From the NCBI RefSeq assembly GCF_004005965.1, contig NZ_SACY01000005.1:62001-126000 (forward strand): a DNA stretch of 64,000 bases, read 5' to 3'. Each line of letters opens with the position of its first letter. Position 1 is the first letter of the stretch. Below the pieces are notes generated by a model. The model ran no database searches. It was not told where the DNA came from and was given only the letters and a program-made list of their open reading frames with translations. A program made the position numbers and the translations under genes. Source of the DNA: Sandaracinomonas limnophila. Lineage in GTDB: Bacteria; Bacteroidota; Bacteroidia; Cytophagales; Spirosomataceae. This document shows, one piece after another, positions 7,643-16,194 of the stretch.

Positions 7643-9115
7643 ATGAGTAAATCACTGCCTTCAAGATCGGAAAACTATTCAGAATGGTATAATGAATTGG
7701 TAAAAAGAGCCGATTTAGCAGAAAATTCAGCCGTAAGAGGCTGTATGGTTATTAAACCTTATGGTTTTTCAATATGGGAAAAAATGCAAAGAGCATTGGA
7801 TGACATGTTTAAAGAAACTAGTCATACAAATGCTTATTTCCCTTTATTTATCCCAAAATCTTACCTTTCAAAAGAGGCATCTCACGTTGAAGGGTTTGCA
7901 AAAGAGTGTGCAGTAGTAACTCATTATCGCCTAAAAAATGACCCTAATGGTGGTGGGGTAATTGTTGATCCAGAGGCGAAATTGGAAGAGGAGTTAATCG
8001 TTCGTCCAACTTCTGAAACTGTGATCTGGTCGACCTACAAAAACTGGATTCAATCTTATAGAGACTTGCCTTTATTAATTAACCAATGGGCCAATGTGGT
8101 TCGTTGGGAGATGCGTACGCGTTTGTTTTTACGTACTGCAGAGTTTCTTTGGCAAGAAGGTCACACTGCGCATTCAAGCAAACAAGAAGCAATTGAAGAA
8201 ACCGAACAAATGCTTGAAGTTTATGCCAATTTCGCAGAAAATTTCATGGCTGTTCCTGTAATCAAAGGAATAAAAACTGCAAATGAACGATTTGCAGGAG
8301 CTGAAGAAACTTATTGTATTGAAGCCATGATGCAAGATGGAAAGGCACTTCAAGCAGGAACTTCTCACTTTTTAGGTCAAAATTTTGCTAAGGCGTTCGA
8401 CGTAAAATTCTTGAACAAAGAAAATCAACAAGAATTTGTTTGGGGAACATCTTGGGGAGTTTCGACTCGACTGATGGGCGCCTTAATTATGGCACATTCA
8501 GATGATCAAGGACTTGTTTTGCCTCCAAAATTAGCTCCAATTCAGGTGGTAATTGTTCCAATTTTCAAAGGTGAAGAACAATTGAACAACATCAAATCTA
8601 AAATTGATCCAATTGTTAAAGAACTTCGTTCAAAGGGTGTTTCTGTAAAATTTGATACAACAGACAATCAAAGTCCAGGTTTCAAATTTGCAGAATATGA
8701 ATTAAAAGGTGTTCCTATTCGTTTAGCAATTGGCAATAGGGATATTGAAAATGGTACCATAGAATTGGCAAGAAGAGATACAAAATCTAAGCAAAGCATG
8801 CCATTTGAAGGTATTGTGGATTCAGTAGTCAATACATTAGATGAAATTCAACATGCGATTTACCAAAAAGCATTAGATTTCAGAACTGAAAATACTCATC
8901 AGGTAAATACTTGGGAAGAATTCCAGATTCAAATTGAAAAAGGTGGCTTTATCTCGGCTCATTGGGATGGCACTTCAGAAACGGAAGAACAAATTAAAGA
9001 ATTAACCAAAGCTACTATCAGATGTATACCTTTAGATGCAAAAGAAGAAGTTGGAACTTGTGTTTATTCGGGTAAGCCTTCTGGTAGAAGAGTTATTTTT
9101 GCACGCGCATATTAA
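7643..9115 (+). CDS. proS: Prolyl-tRNA synthetase (short, ProS type 3)
   Basis: 490 residues; charges tRNA-Pro. A class II synthetase: motif 2 region [24 protein letters not shown], and [27 protein letters not shown] for motif 3. The anticodon-binding domain follows ([10 protein letters not shown] through GIVDSV), then a C-terminal domain ending in [10 protein letters not shown], as in the archaeal/eukaryal-like type that ends in a conserved Tyr. The bacterial editing (INS) domain between motifs 2 and 3 is absent, as expected for this type. Start ATG. It is monocistronic: a structured element and a terminator follow. Confidence 0.97.
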   Translation: MSKSLPSRSENYSEWYNELVKRADLAENSAVRGCMVIKPYGFSIWEKMQRALDDMFKETSHTNAYFPLFIPKSYLSKEASHVEGFAKECAVVTHYRLKNDPNGGGVIVDPEAKLEEELIVRPTSETVIWSTYKNWIQSYRDLPLLINQWANVVRWEMRTRLFLRTAEFLWQEGHTAHSSKQEAIEETEQMLEVYANFAENFMAVPVIKGIKTANERFAGAEETYCIEAMMQDGKALQAGTSHFLGQNFAKAFDVKFLNKENQQEFVWGTSWGVSTRLMGALIMAHSDDQGLVLPPKLAPIQVVIVPIFKGEEQLNNIKSKIDPIVKELRSKGVSVKFDTTDNQSPGFKFAEYELKGVPIRLAIGNRDIENGTIELARRDTKSKQSMPFEGIVDSVVNTLDEIQHAIYQKALDFRTENTHQVNTWEEFQIQIEKGGFISAHWDGTSETEEQIKELTKATIRCIPLDAKEEVGTCVYSGKPSGRRVIFARAY

Positions 9116-9133
9116 TTATGGCAGTCAGATAGT

Positions 9134-9243
9134 AATTTTATCAATTTACTTTTATTTAAAACTAGTAAATTGCAGGGGGTAAGGGGAATGCATTTCCCCA
9201 ACAAAAAAACAATTGAATTTCCTATCAGTTAATTGATAAAATT
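9134..9243 (+). repeat. 110-bp inverted-repeat-ended element, copy 2
   Basis: The ends are an exact 13-bp inverted repeat, AATTTTATCAATT (9134-9146) and AATTGATAAAATT (9231-9243). The core at 9169-9205 differs from copy 1 (670-706) at one base and can form a 6-bp stem GGGGAA/TTCCCC (9183-9188 with 9194-9199) around a TGCAT loop. The copy starts 18 bases after the proS stop, in the same orientation to its upstream gene as copy 1. A G-C pair in the copy 1 arm (645 with 734) is an A-T pair here (9144 with 9233), which supports selection on pairing. Confidence 0.75.
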
Positions 9244-9260
9244 GTAAATAGTAAATCGTT

Positions 9261-9299
9261 AATTGAGAATTGAAGATTAGAAAATTTCAATTCTCAATT
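9261..9299. terminator. Hairpin terminator between proS and the cysteine desulfurase gene
   Basis: Perfect 14-bp inverted repeat AATTGAGAATTGAA (9261-9274) and TTCAATTCTCAATT (9286-9299), loop of 11 bases, followed by TTTCGTTTTTT. AT-rich stem; it serves convergent genes. Confidence 0.7.
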
Positions 9300-9312
9300 T
9301 TCGTTTTTTCAC

Positions 9313-10467
9313 CTATTTCATCAATTCCTTTAAAACTAAAATAGTTCTATCTACCTCCTCTTTTGTATTATACGAAGCAAATGAAAATCGAATCGCAGCC
9401 CCTTGAGCACTAGGATTTAAAGCGGTTAAAACATGTGAACCAATAGATGTTCCACTCGAACATGCAGAACCTCCTGAAGCAGAAATTTTAGCAATATCTA
9501 ATTGAAACAAAAGCATGTCGCCATCTGCAACATTGGGAAATCGAACATTTAAAACCGTATAAAGACTATTATCAACCTCACCAGAACGGCCATTAAAGGT
9601 CACATTAGGGAAATTGGACTTTAATTGATTGATAAAATATTGTTTTAAATCTTTGATGTGGCTTTGGTGCTCTTCCATTTCAGAATACGAAAGTTCAAGT
9701 GCCTTGGCCAAACCAATCATACCGTACACATTTTCAGTTCCTCCTCTTTGATTTCTTTCTTGGGCTCCACCATGCAGTAAGGGATGACAAAGAACACCCG
9801 ATCGAACATATAAAAATCCTATCCCTTTAGGTCCACCAAATTTATGTGCTGCACCTACCACAAAATCTACAGGCAATTCCTGTAAATTGTGTACAAAATG
9901 TCCCATGGTTTGAACTGTATCTGAATGGAAAAGGGCTCCATATTGCCGACACAAATTTCCTACCGCCACTAAATCCAATAAATTACCAATTTCATTATTT
10001 CCATGCATTAAACTAACCAATGCCTGGTCTGGATTTTGTTGCAAAAGTTCTTCCAAATGAATTAAATCCACATCCCCTTGTGCGTTTACTTTTACCCATT
10101 CCAATTTAACTAGTCCTAACTTTTCCCATGCCTCTGCCGTATGAGAAATTGCATGATGTTCGATTGGACTTGTTATTATTACCTTTTTGCCTCCATACAA
10201 AACAGCAGATTGAAGCACTGTATTATCAGCTTCGGTACCTCCTGAAGTAAAAAATATCTCTGCAGGGGAAGTATTTAATAACGTTGCAACAGTTTTTCGT
10301 GCTTTTTCAACGGCAACTTTGGCTTTTCTACCGTGTGAATGAATGGATGATGGATTAGCGGTAAAATCCTCAAAATAAGGCTTCATTTCTGCCCAAACGC
10401 GAGGATCAATAGGTGTAGTCGCCGCATTGTCGAAATAAATGGGCGAAATATTTGATGAAGTGTTCAT
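9313..10467 (-). CDS. Cysteine desulfurase (NifS/IscS family)
   Basis: 384 residues; releases sulfur from cysteine as an enzyme persulfide for Fe-S cluster or thiolation pathways. Visible: the N-terminal YFDNAATTP, the His pair H104-H105 that stacks on PLP, HSDTVQTMGH, the PLP lysine K209 in AAHKFGGPKG, and RGGTEN. The catalytic cysteine is C336 in GGSACSSGT. The short loop around C336 is of the IscS/NifS type rather than SufS. No iscU or other cluster-assembly gene is adjacent. It lies 3 bases downstream of glmM on the same strand, so the two may be co-transcribed. Confidence 0.93.
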   Translation of the reverse strand: MNTSSNISPIYFDNAATTPIDPRVWAEMKPYFEDFTANPSSIHSHGRKAKVAVEKARKTVATLLNTSPAEIFFTSGGTEADNTVLQSAVLYGGKKVIITSPIEHHAISHTAEAWEKLGLVKLEWVKVNAQGDVDLIHLEELLQQNPDQALVSLMHGNNEIGNLLDLVAVGNLCRQYGALFHSDTVQTMGHFVHNLQELPVDFVVGAAHKFGGPKGIGFLYVRSGVLCHPLLHGGAQERNQRGGTENVYGMIGLAKALELSYSEMEEHQSHIKDLKQYFINQLKSNFPNVTFNGRSGEVDNSLYTVLNVRFPNVADGDMLLFQLDIAKISASGGSACSSGTSIGSHVLTALNPSAQGAAIRFSFASYNTKEEVDRTILVLKELMK

Positions 10468-10470
10468 ATA

Positions 10471-11859
10471 CTATAGATTGGCAATTTCTTTGATTGCCTG
10501 TACAATTTGTTGTGCAAGTGTATTTGCCTCAACTTCAGAAGAAGCCTCCGCATATATTCTAATAATAGGTTCTGTGTTTGATTTCCTCAAATGAATCCAA
10601 CCTTTTTCGAAGTCAATTTTAACTCCATCAATGGTATTTACTTGTTCATTTTTATATTTTTCAGCGATACTCGACAAAATCAAATCAACATCCAAGGCCG
10701 GAGATAATTCAATTTTATTTTTCGACATTACATAATGAGGATAAGAAGCTTTTAAATAAGACGCAGAACAATCCTTCTCAGCTAAAAGTGTCAGAAATAA
10801 ACCAACACCAACTAAAGCATCTCGGCCATAATGAGATTCTGGGAAAATCACGCCCCCATTTCCTTCCCCACCTATGATGGCATTTTGTGCCTTCATTTGG
10901 TTAACTACATTTACCTCTCCAACAGCTGCAGCAAAATATTGTCCGCCATGCTTAAGCGTTACATCACGTAAAGCACGTGTTGAAGACAAATTAGAAACAG
11001 TATTTCCTTTCTTTTTCGACAAAATATAATCTGCAACTGCCACCAAAGTATACTCTTCTCCAAAGGCTGTTCCATCTTCGCAAATAAAACAAAGTCGATC
11101 CACATCTGGATCCACCACCACACCCAAATCATAATTTCCAGCTTTCATTTTAGAAATCATTTCAGTCAGATTTTCAGGAAGCGGTTCTGGATTATGAGCA
11201 AAATGTCCTGTTGGTTCACCAAACAACACATCCACCTGGTCAACACCCAAAGCATTCAACAATTGAGGAATAACAATTCCTCCAGAAGAATTCACAGCAT
11301 CTACAAGGACCTTAAAATTTTTGGATTTGATTTTCGGAACATCAACCCATGACATTTCTTTTACATGGTCGATATGCTTTTGCAAAAAGCTATCATCAGA
11401 AATAACTTTCCCTAATTTCAACACCTCAACAAAGTTAAAATCTTGTTTTTCGGCGATATCTAACATGGCCTTACCATCGCCATCAGAAATAAATTCACCT
11501 TTAGAATTTAATAATTTAAGGGCATTCCATTGAATGGGGTTATGACTTGCGGTAATAATAATTCCACCTGCAGAATTAGTCCAAGGTACTGCTAATTCAA
11601 CCGTGGGAGTTGTGGACAAACCAATATCCAATACGTCCCAACCTAATCCTACTAAGGTATTACTGACCAAAGAGGATACCATATTTCCAGAAATTCTTGC
11701 GTCGCGACCTAATACAATTTGATTCGAACTCGGATTTGTTCCTTTTAACCAAGTGCCGTAGGCGGCAGCAAAGTTTACTACATCTACGGGGCTCAAACCT
11801 TCACCAGGTTTACCGCCAATTGTACCTCTTATTCCAGAAATTGATTTTATTAAAGCCAA
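10471..11859 (-). CDS. glmM: Phosphoglucosamine mutase
   Basis: 462 residues; interconverts glucosamine-6-phosphate and glucosamine-1-phosphate for UDP-GlcNAc synthesis. The phosphoserine loop is TASHNP with S105, the metal loop is DPDVDRL, the sugar-binding loop is GEGNGG, and the phosphate-binding loop is RKSNTEPIIRIYAE near the C-terminus. The start is TTG at 11859, because the preceding in-frame sequence holds the promoter and the protein then begins MALIKSISGIRG, as in relatives. A related phosphomannomutase role is possible, but the Bacteroidota GlmM pattern fits better. Confidence 0.88.
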   Translation of the reverse strand: MALIKSISGIRGTIGGKPGEGLSPVDVVNFAAAYGTWLKGTNPSSNQIVLGRDARISGNMVSSLVSNTLVGLGWDVLDIGLSTTPTVELAVPWTNSAGGIIITASHNPIQWNALKLLNSKGEFISDGDGKAMLDIAEKQDFNFVEVLKLGKVISDDSFLQKHIDHVKEMSWVDVPKIKSKNFKVLVDAVNSSGGIVIPQLLNALGVDQVDVLFGEPTGHFAHNPEPLPENLTEMISKMKAGNYDLGVVVDPDVDRLCFICEDGTAFGEEYTLVAVADYILSKKKGNTVSNLSSTRALRDVTLKHGGQYFAAAVGEVNVVNQMKAQNAIIGGEGNGGVIFPESHYGRDALVGVGLFLTLLAEKDCSASYLKASYPHYVMSKNKIELSPALDVDLILSSIAEKYKNEQVNTIDGVKIDFEKGWIHLRKSNTEPIIRIYAEASSEVEANTLAQQIVQAIKEIANL

Positions 11860-11878
11860 ATTTGTATATTTATGAAAA

Positions 11879-11886
11879 CAAATTTA
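11879..11886 (-). promoter_or_regulatory. Candidate -7 box for glmM
   Basis: TAAATTTG on the minus strand (TAnnTTTG consensus), 20 bases upstream of the TTG start. The implied transcript start leaves a leader of about a dozen bases and supports the TTG start. Confidence 0.5.
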
Positions 11887-11932
11887 CAAATTAGTAAATT
11901 AACATAAAACCTATTTAACAAAAGCTTTGAGA

Positions 11933-12919
11933 ATGGATTCCAATCTCCTTGAAGATTTATTGCAAAAAATGAAATCCTTAAAAATTGCCGTATTGGGCGA
12001 TTTCGCATTGGATTTTTATTTTAACATACAAACCCAAACGAGTGAAATCTCCATTGAAACCCAAAAGGAGGTTCATCACGGATCTAAAACGCGAACTTAT
12101 TTGGGGGCAGCAGGAAATGTTTGTAAAAATTTAGCACACCTAGGAATTCAAACAACTGCATTTGGCATTATTGGAAATGATATTTTTGGCCGTGAAATTA
12201 TTCATCAAATGAATGATTTGGGCATCAATTCTAAGCAAATGTTAATTTCTAATGAAAAGGAAACTTCTGTTTATTCCAAGCCTATTGAAGGTACAATTGA
12301 ACAAAATAGAATTGATTTTGGAACAACAGAAAACATTCCTGATTCTATCTTACAAGATTTGGTTTTACAATTTTGTTTACAAATCAATAGCTATGATGGC
12401 GTTATTTTAAATGAACAATTTCTCAAACCTTTGTTAAGCCCAAGTGCTTTTGAACAAATACAAGTAGAAATAAAGCAGAACAATAAATTTGCGATAGCGG
12501 ATCTAAGAAGTCAAGGTGCTTTGGCAAAGGATGTCATTCTTAAAATCAATTGGAATGAATTTGCCAACCTAACTAATTGTCCAGAAGATGCAATTGATAA
12601 TTTGGAGGATATAAAAAAATACTTAAACTCACTTTTACAAAATAGAAGTAAAGGTATTTTACTAACACTTGGAGAAAAAGGTATTATTTATGCGGACAAA
12701 AAGACCTTTGTGATTGATAAAGCCATACCAAGCAAGGGTGAAATTGATACCGTGGGTGCTGGAGATATGGTAGTGGCTGCATTTACGGCTGCAATGCTTG
12801 CTGGGGCAACCGAAATAGAAGCTTGCCAATTTGCCAATTTGTGTGCTCATATAAGTATTCACAAAATTGGAGAAACTGGAAGCGCCACAACTTTGGAAAT
12901 TATGAATTATGAATTATGA
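11933..12919 (+). CDS. PfkB-family sugar kinase, HldE-kinase-like
   Basis: 328 residues from ATG 11933 (a TTG six bases earlier is less likely). Ribokinase fold: the N-terminal AVLGDFALDFYF, the sugar-binding glycine pair YLGAAGNVCKNLAHLG, and the catalytic DTVGAGD motif with D278 as base, then FANLCAHISIHKIGETG. The GAAGNV and KxGET patterns recall the heptose-7-phosphate kinase domain of HldE, but no nucleotidyltransferase domain follows. Its neighbours are catabolic (epimerase, transporter, dehydrogenase), so it more likely phosphorylates a catabolic sugar or sugar acid. Its last codons lie in a heptamer array, and the next start is 3 bases away. Confidence 0.8.
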   Translation: MDSNLLEDLLQKMKSLKIAVLGDFALDFYFNIQTQTSEISIETQKEVHHGSKTRTYLGAAGNVCKNLAHLGIQTTAFGIIGNDIFGREIIHQMNDLGINSKQMLISNEKETSVYSKPIEGTIEQNRIDFGTTENIPDSILQDLVLQFCLQINSYDGVILNEQFLKPLLSPSAFEQIQVEIKQNNKFAIADLRSQGALAKDVILKINWNEFANLTNCPEDAIDNLEDIKKYLNSLLQNRSKGILLTLGEKGIIYADKKTFVIDKAIPSKGEIDTVGAGDMVVAAFTAAMLAGATEIEACQFANLCAHISIHKIGETGSATTLEIMNYEL

Positions 12920-12927
12920 ATTATGGA
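12900..12927 (+). repeat. TTATGAA heptamer array across a gene junction
   Basis: Three exact TTATGAA units (12900-12920) plus one variant TTATGGA. The array encodes the kinase C-terminus (EIMNYEL and stop) and supplies the ATG of the next gene. It contains four ATGs spaced by seven bases; only the last (12923) opens the epimerase frame. Removing one unit would carry the kinase frame past the epimerase start. Confidence 0.8.
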
Positions 12928-14194
12928 AAAAGAAATATTAAAAAATCTACAATCCGAAATTAAGAATTACACGGAAGAAAAATTACTTCCCTTTTGGATT
13001 CAACGTACAATTGACATAGAAAAAGGGGGGTATTTAACCCATTTTGATGAGTTTGGAAAGGATTCAGGAACCGATGAAAAATCATTGATTGCCCAAACAA
13101 GATCCGTTTTTACTTATTCTCAGGCATATCGACATGGATTTGGAGGCGAAATAATGAAGTCAATGGCAGAGCACGGAGTCAAATACCTTTTGGAAAAAAT
13201 GTGGGATGCTGAAAACGGTGGATTTTATTGGATGATGGATCGTGCGGGGAACCCAACAAACAAACAGAAAATAGGATATGGACATTCTTTTGCAATTTAT
13301 TCCTTAAGTGAATACACCTTAGCTACGGGTGATCCCATTGGTTTAGAATACGCGGAGAAAGTCTTTGATTTGTTGCAAAAATATGCTGTAGATACAAATT
13401 ATGGTGGTTATTGGGAATTTTTCTCTGAGAAATGGGAACTGATGGGTCCAGGAGCAGCCGGAGGTGACAGAAAAACACTTGATGTGCACATGCACCTCAT
13501 GGAAGCATTTACAACACTTTACGAAGCCAGTGGAAAAGAAATTCATCGAAGAAAATTAAAAGAATCGATCGAAATCTTAATCCAAAAAGTGATGCATGCT
13601 GAATATGGAACAGGAATTCCACAATTTTGGGCAAATTGGCAAGTAGCACCTCAAATAAAATTCGATGTAGTTTGGGGATGGGACAGATTTGCCGAAGGTG
13701 GTCAAAAGGCTTCATCAGAAGATAACACCTCTTACGGTCATAATTCAGAATTTGCTTGGCTGTTATTGCATGCCCTTAAAATTGGCAAATTTGATACAAA
13801 TGAGTTTAAAACAAACATTGAAAAAGCCTTTTATCATTCTCTGAATTTTGGAGTAGATTGGGAGTTTGGAGGGGTATTTGTGGAAGGGTCACATGCAGGT
13901 GAGGTTTTTGACAAGGAAAAAGAATTTTGGCAACAGGCAGAAATGCTTATTGGAATGTTAGATGCGTATTTATTTACAAAAAATGAAAAATTCCTTGAAG
14001 CCTATCAATGCATTCATCGTTTTGTATTCGATAAAATGATCAATTACAAAACAGGGGAATGGTGGCCTTTGATGACCCGAGAAGGAGAACCTATTTGGCG
14101 CCACATGTCACATTCTTGGAAAATAAATTACCATAACGTAAGGTCAATGATTTTATCGTTTGAAAAATTAGGACAAATAATAAAAGAAGACTAA
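12923..14194 (+). CDS. AGE-family sugar 2-epimerase (N-acylglucosamine/cellobiose type)
   Basis: 423 residues, cytoplasmic, an (alpha/alpha)6 barrel. Visible family landmarks: KSLIAQTRSVFTYSQAYRHG, the histidine in TLDVHMHLMEAFTTLYE, SYGHNSEFAWLLLHA, EFWQQAEMLIGMLDAY, and the C-terminal EWWPLM followed by SWKINYHNVRSM. The three histidines expected for catalysis (HMH, YGH, YHN) are present. The EWWP and SWKxxYHN pattern looks closer to cellobiose or mannose 2-epimerases than to mammalian GlcNAc 2-epimerase, but the substrate is not decidable from sequence. It is second in a same-strand run with an upstream kinase (3-base gap) and a downstream transporter (1-base overlap). Confidence 0.82.
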   Translation: MEKEILKNLQSEIKNYTEEKLLPFWIQRTIDIEKGGYLTHFDEFGKDSGTDEKSLIAQTRSVFTYSQAYRHGFGGEIMKSMAEHGVKYLLEKMWDAENGGFYWMMDRAGNPTNKQKIGYGHSFAIYSLSEYTLATGDPIGLEYAEKVFDLLQKYAVDTNYGGYWEFFSEKWELMGPGAAGGDRKTLDVHMHLMEAFTTLYEASGKEIHRRKLKESIEILIQKVMHAEYGTGIPQFWANWQVAPQIKFDVVWGWDRFAEGGQKASSEDNTSYGHNSEFAWLLLHALKIGKFDTNEFKTNIEKAFYHSLNFGVDWEFGGVFVEGSHAGEVFDKEKEFWQQAEMLIGMLDAYLFTKNEKFLEAYQCIHRFVFDKMINYKTGEWWPLMTREGEPIWRHMSHSWKINYHNVRSMILSFEKLGQIIKED

Positions 14195-15114
14195 TGAAAT
14201 TTATTGGTAAACTACCCTTTTCTTTTTGGATAATAGTGGCTGTTGGCTTTTCGCTTTATTATCCAACTCCCTTCATTAGTATAGGAGATTATAAATTAAA
14301 AGGATTAATTATTCCCCTCTTACAAATTATCATGTTTGGTATGGGGTCAACTATGGGAGTTGATGATTTCAGAGAAGTGCTTAAAAGTCCGAAGTCTGTA
14401 TTTTTAGGAGTATTTTTCCATTTTTTCATCATGCCATTGGTAGGGTTTTCCTTGACGAAAATATTCAACTTCCCGAATGAAGTTGCTGCAGGAATCATTT
14501 TAGTTGGATCTATGCCATGTGGATTGGCATCCAACGTGATGTCGTACATGGCAAAAGCTAATGTTGCCTTGTCTTTGACATTAACTTCCATTTCTACCTT
14601 ATTAGCACCATTTTTAACTCCGCTTTTACTTAAAATTTTAGCAAACCAATTGATTGAGATTAACTTTTGGGAAATGGTATGGGAAATATTCAAGCTAATT
14701 ATTATCCCAATCTTTTTTGGTGTGATTTACAAAAAAATAATCGGTGAAAAATGGAATGGACTTCAAAAACATTTATCCACCATCTCAATGTACAGCATTG
14801 CATTAATTATAGTTATTATTACAGCGAATGGTCGTGATTCTTTGTTAAAGGTGGGGCCTTTATTAGTGGTGGCCTGTTTAATACATAACTTGTGTGGTTT
14901 CTTTTTTGGATATTTCGGCGCCAAATTAACTGGACTCCCAGAAAAAGATGCTCGGACAATTGCCATTGAAGTGGGCCTTCAAAATTCCGGATTAGCCTCC
15001 GGCATTGCAATGTCCTTAAATAAAATTGCAACCTTAGGACTTGCCCCTGCTATATTTGGTCCATTGATGAATATTACAGGAAGTACTTTGGCAACTTATT
15101 GGAAAAGAAAATGA
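14194..15114 (+). CDS. Bile acid:sodium symporter (BASS) family transporter
   Basis: 306 residues with about nine hydrophobic segments. Family signatures visible: GMGSTMGVDDF in the first third, GSMPCGLASNVMSYMAKAN around residue 110 (the crossover region binding sodium), and EVGLQNSGLASGIA near residue 265. Members carry organic anions, including ketopantoate and pyruvate-like acids as well as bile acids. Its coupling (ATG overlaps the epimerase TAA by one base) with sugar-processing enzymes suggests uptake of a sugar acid, which is inference. A GC-rich palindrome starts right after its stop codon. Confidence 0.85.
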   Translation: MKFIGKLPFSFWIIVAVGFSLYYPTPFISIGDYKLKGLIIPLLQIIMFGMGSTMGVDDFREVLKSPKSVFLGVFFHFFIMPLVGFSLTKIFNFPNEVAAGIILVGSMPCGLASNVMSYMAKANVALSLTLTSISTLLAPFLTPLLLKILANQLIEINFWEMVWEIFKLIIIPIFFGVIYKKIIGEKWNGLQKHLSTISMYSIALIIVIITANGRDSLLKVGPLLVVACLIHNLCGFFFGYFGAKLTGLPEKDARTIAIEVGLQNSGLASGIAMSLNKIATLGLAPAIFGPLMNITGSTLATYWKRK

Positions 15115-15174
15115 AACCGCCCCCGGCGCTTTGGGCCACCCCCTCCTTTTGAAGGAGGGGGCTGGGGGGAGGTT
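15115..15174. repeat. 60-bp GC-rich imperfect palindrome
   Basis: The inner hairpin is CCCCCTCCTT (15139-15148), loop TTG, AAGGAGGGGG (15152-15161). The outer arms AACCGCCCCC (15115-15124) and GGGGGAGGTT (15165-15174) pair with one mismatch. It is very GC-rich in an AT-rich genome and ends 15 bases before the kelch gene start. The CCCCCTCCTT/AAGGAGGGGG motif with an AACC...GGTT edge resembles intergenic palindromes I recall from other Bacteroidota; no second copy is visible here. Confidence 0.75.
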
Positions 15175-15189
15175 AAAACTTATAACTAT

Positions 15190-16152
15190 ATGAAAAAAAT
15201 ACTTACAATTTGCCTTACATTGGCATTTGCTCCCCAATTTTCACAAGCCCAATGGGAAGTGATGAATCCGTTAAATCCCGCACAAAAAAGACACGAAAGT
15301 ACTTTTGTTGAATGCGATGGAATTTTTTACAGCATGGGGGGAAGAGGAAAAAGGCCTGTTGAAGCCTATAATTTAAAAGAAAACACATGGAAAATTGTGG
15401 CCGATGCTCCCATTGAATTCAACCATTTTCAGGCTGTGTCCTACAATCATGAAATTTATGTTTTAGGTGCTTTTACAGGAAATTATCCACATGAAAAACC
15501 TATTCCAAATGTTTTAATTTTTAATACAAAAACTAATACTTGGAGAGAAGGTGTAAAAATCCCTGAAAACAGATTAAGAGGTTCCGCAGGGGTTTTTGTT
15601 AGAGGAAATAAAATCTACATGGTTTGCGGAATTTTAGATGGTCATTGGGATGGTCACGTTGCCTGGTTTGATGAATTTGATCCGCAAACCAATGAATGGA
15701 AAGTTCTTCCAGATGCACCAAGGGCAAGAGATCATTTTCAGGCAGCTATCAAAGGCAATAAGGTTTATGTTGCTGGAGGAAGAAGATCAACTGCATCAAG
15801 TGGAAAGGTTTTAGATTATACCATTGGTGAGGTAGATAGTTACGATTTCAAGACCCAAAAATGGACAACCTTCGAACAAAATTTACCTACCACAAGAGCT
15901 GGAACTGCTTCTGTGATTGCCGGGGATAAATTAATTGTTATGAATGGAGAAAGTATCCGACAAACACCTGCACATAATGAGGTTGAAGCATTAGATTTAA
16001 AAACAGGTCAATGGAGCCGTTTGCCTAACTTAATTCAAGGTCGTCATGGAACAGGAGTCGTTAAATACAAGAAATATTTATACGTTGTCTCTGGCTCAGC
16101 CAATAGAGGTGGTGGACCTGAATTGAGTGAAATGGAGAGATTGAGCTTGTAG
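15190..16152 (+). CDS. Exported kelch-repeat beta-propeller protein
   Basis: 320 residues with a signal peptide ending near SQAQW. About six kelch blades follow, recognisable by repeated hydrophobic-Tyr-Gly-Gly strands and W/F spacers: IFYSMGGRG, IYVLGAFTG, IYMVCGILD, VYVAGGRRS, LIVMNGES and LYVVSGSAN, alternating with NTW or QW turns. Kelch propellers in sugar loci include N-acetylneuraminate epimerase (NanM) and galactose-oxidase-like proteins; I see no residues that decide between them. With a transporter before it and an Ldh_2 dehydrogenase after it, it may bind or epimerise the substrate in the periplasm. Confidence 0.75.
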   Translation: MKKILTICLTLAFAPQFSQAQWEVMNPLNPAQKRHESTFVECDGIFYSMGGRGKRPVEAYNLKENTWKIVADAPIEFNHFQAVSYNHEIYVLGAFTGNYPHEKPIPNVLIFNTKTNTWREGVKIPENRLRGSAGVFVRGNKIYMVCGILDGHWDGHVAWFDEFDPQTNEWKVLPDAPRARDHFQAAIKGNKVYVAGGRRSTASSGKVLDYTIGEVDSYDFKTQKWTTFEQNLPTTRAGTASVIAGDKLIVMNGESIRQTPAHNEVEALDLKTGQWSRLPNLIQGRHGTGVVKYKKYLYVVSGSANRGGGPELSEMERLSL

Positions 16153-16194
16153 TATATTAAACACCTTATTTTCTGAACAGAAAAAATAAATTCC

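Noticed and set aside
14289-14693. Long antisense frame inside the BASS transporter gene
   Set aside because: Antisense to a clear transporter, no motifs, and hydrophobic codons read backwards often give long open frames.
15483-15491. TTATCCACA DnaA box inside the kelch gene
   Set aside because: Single site within coding sequence; one or two such 9-mers are expected by chance in a window this size and base composition.
16169-16184. TTTTCTG/CAGAAAA dyad between kelch and Ldh_2 genes
   Set aside because: Loop of two bases and no T tract; too weak to call a terminator.
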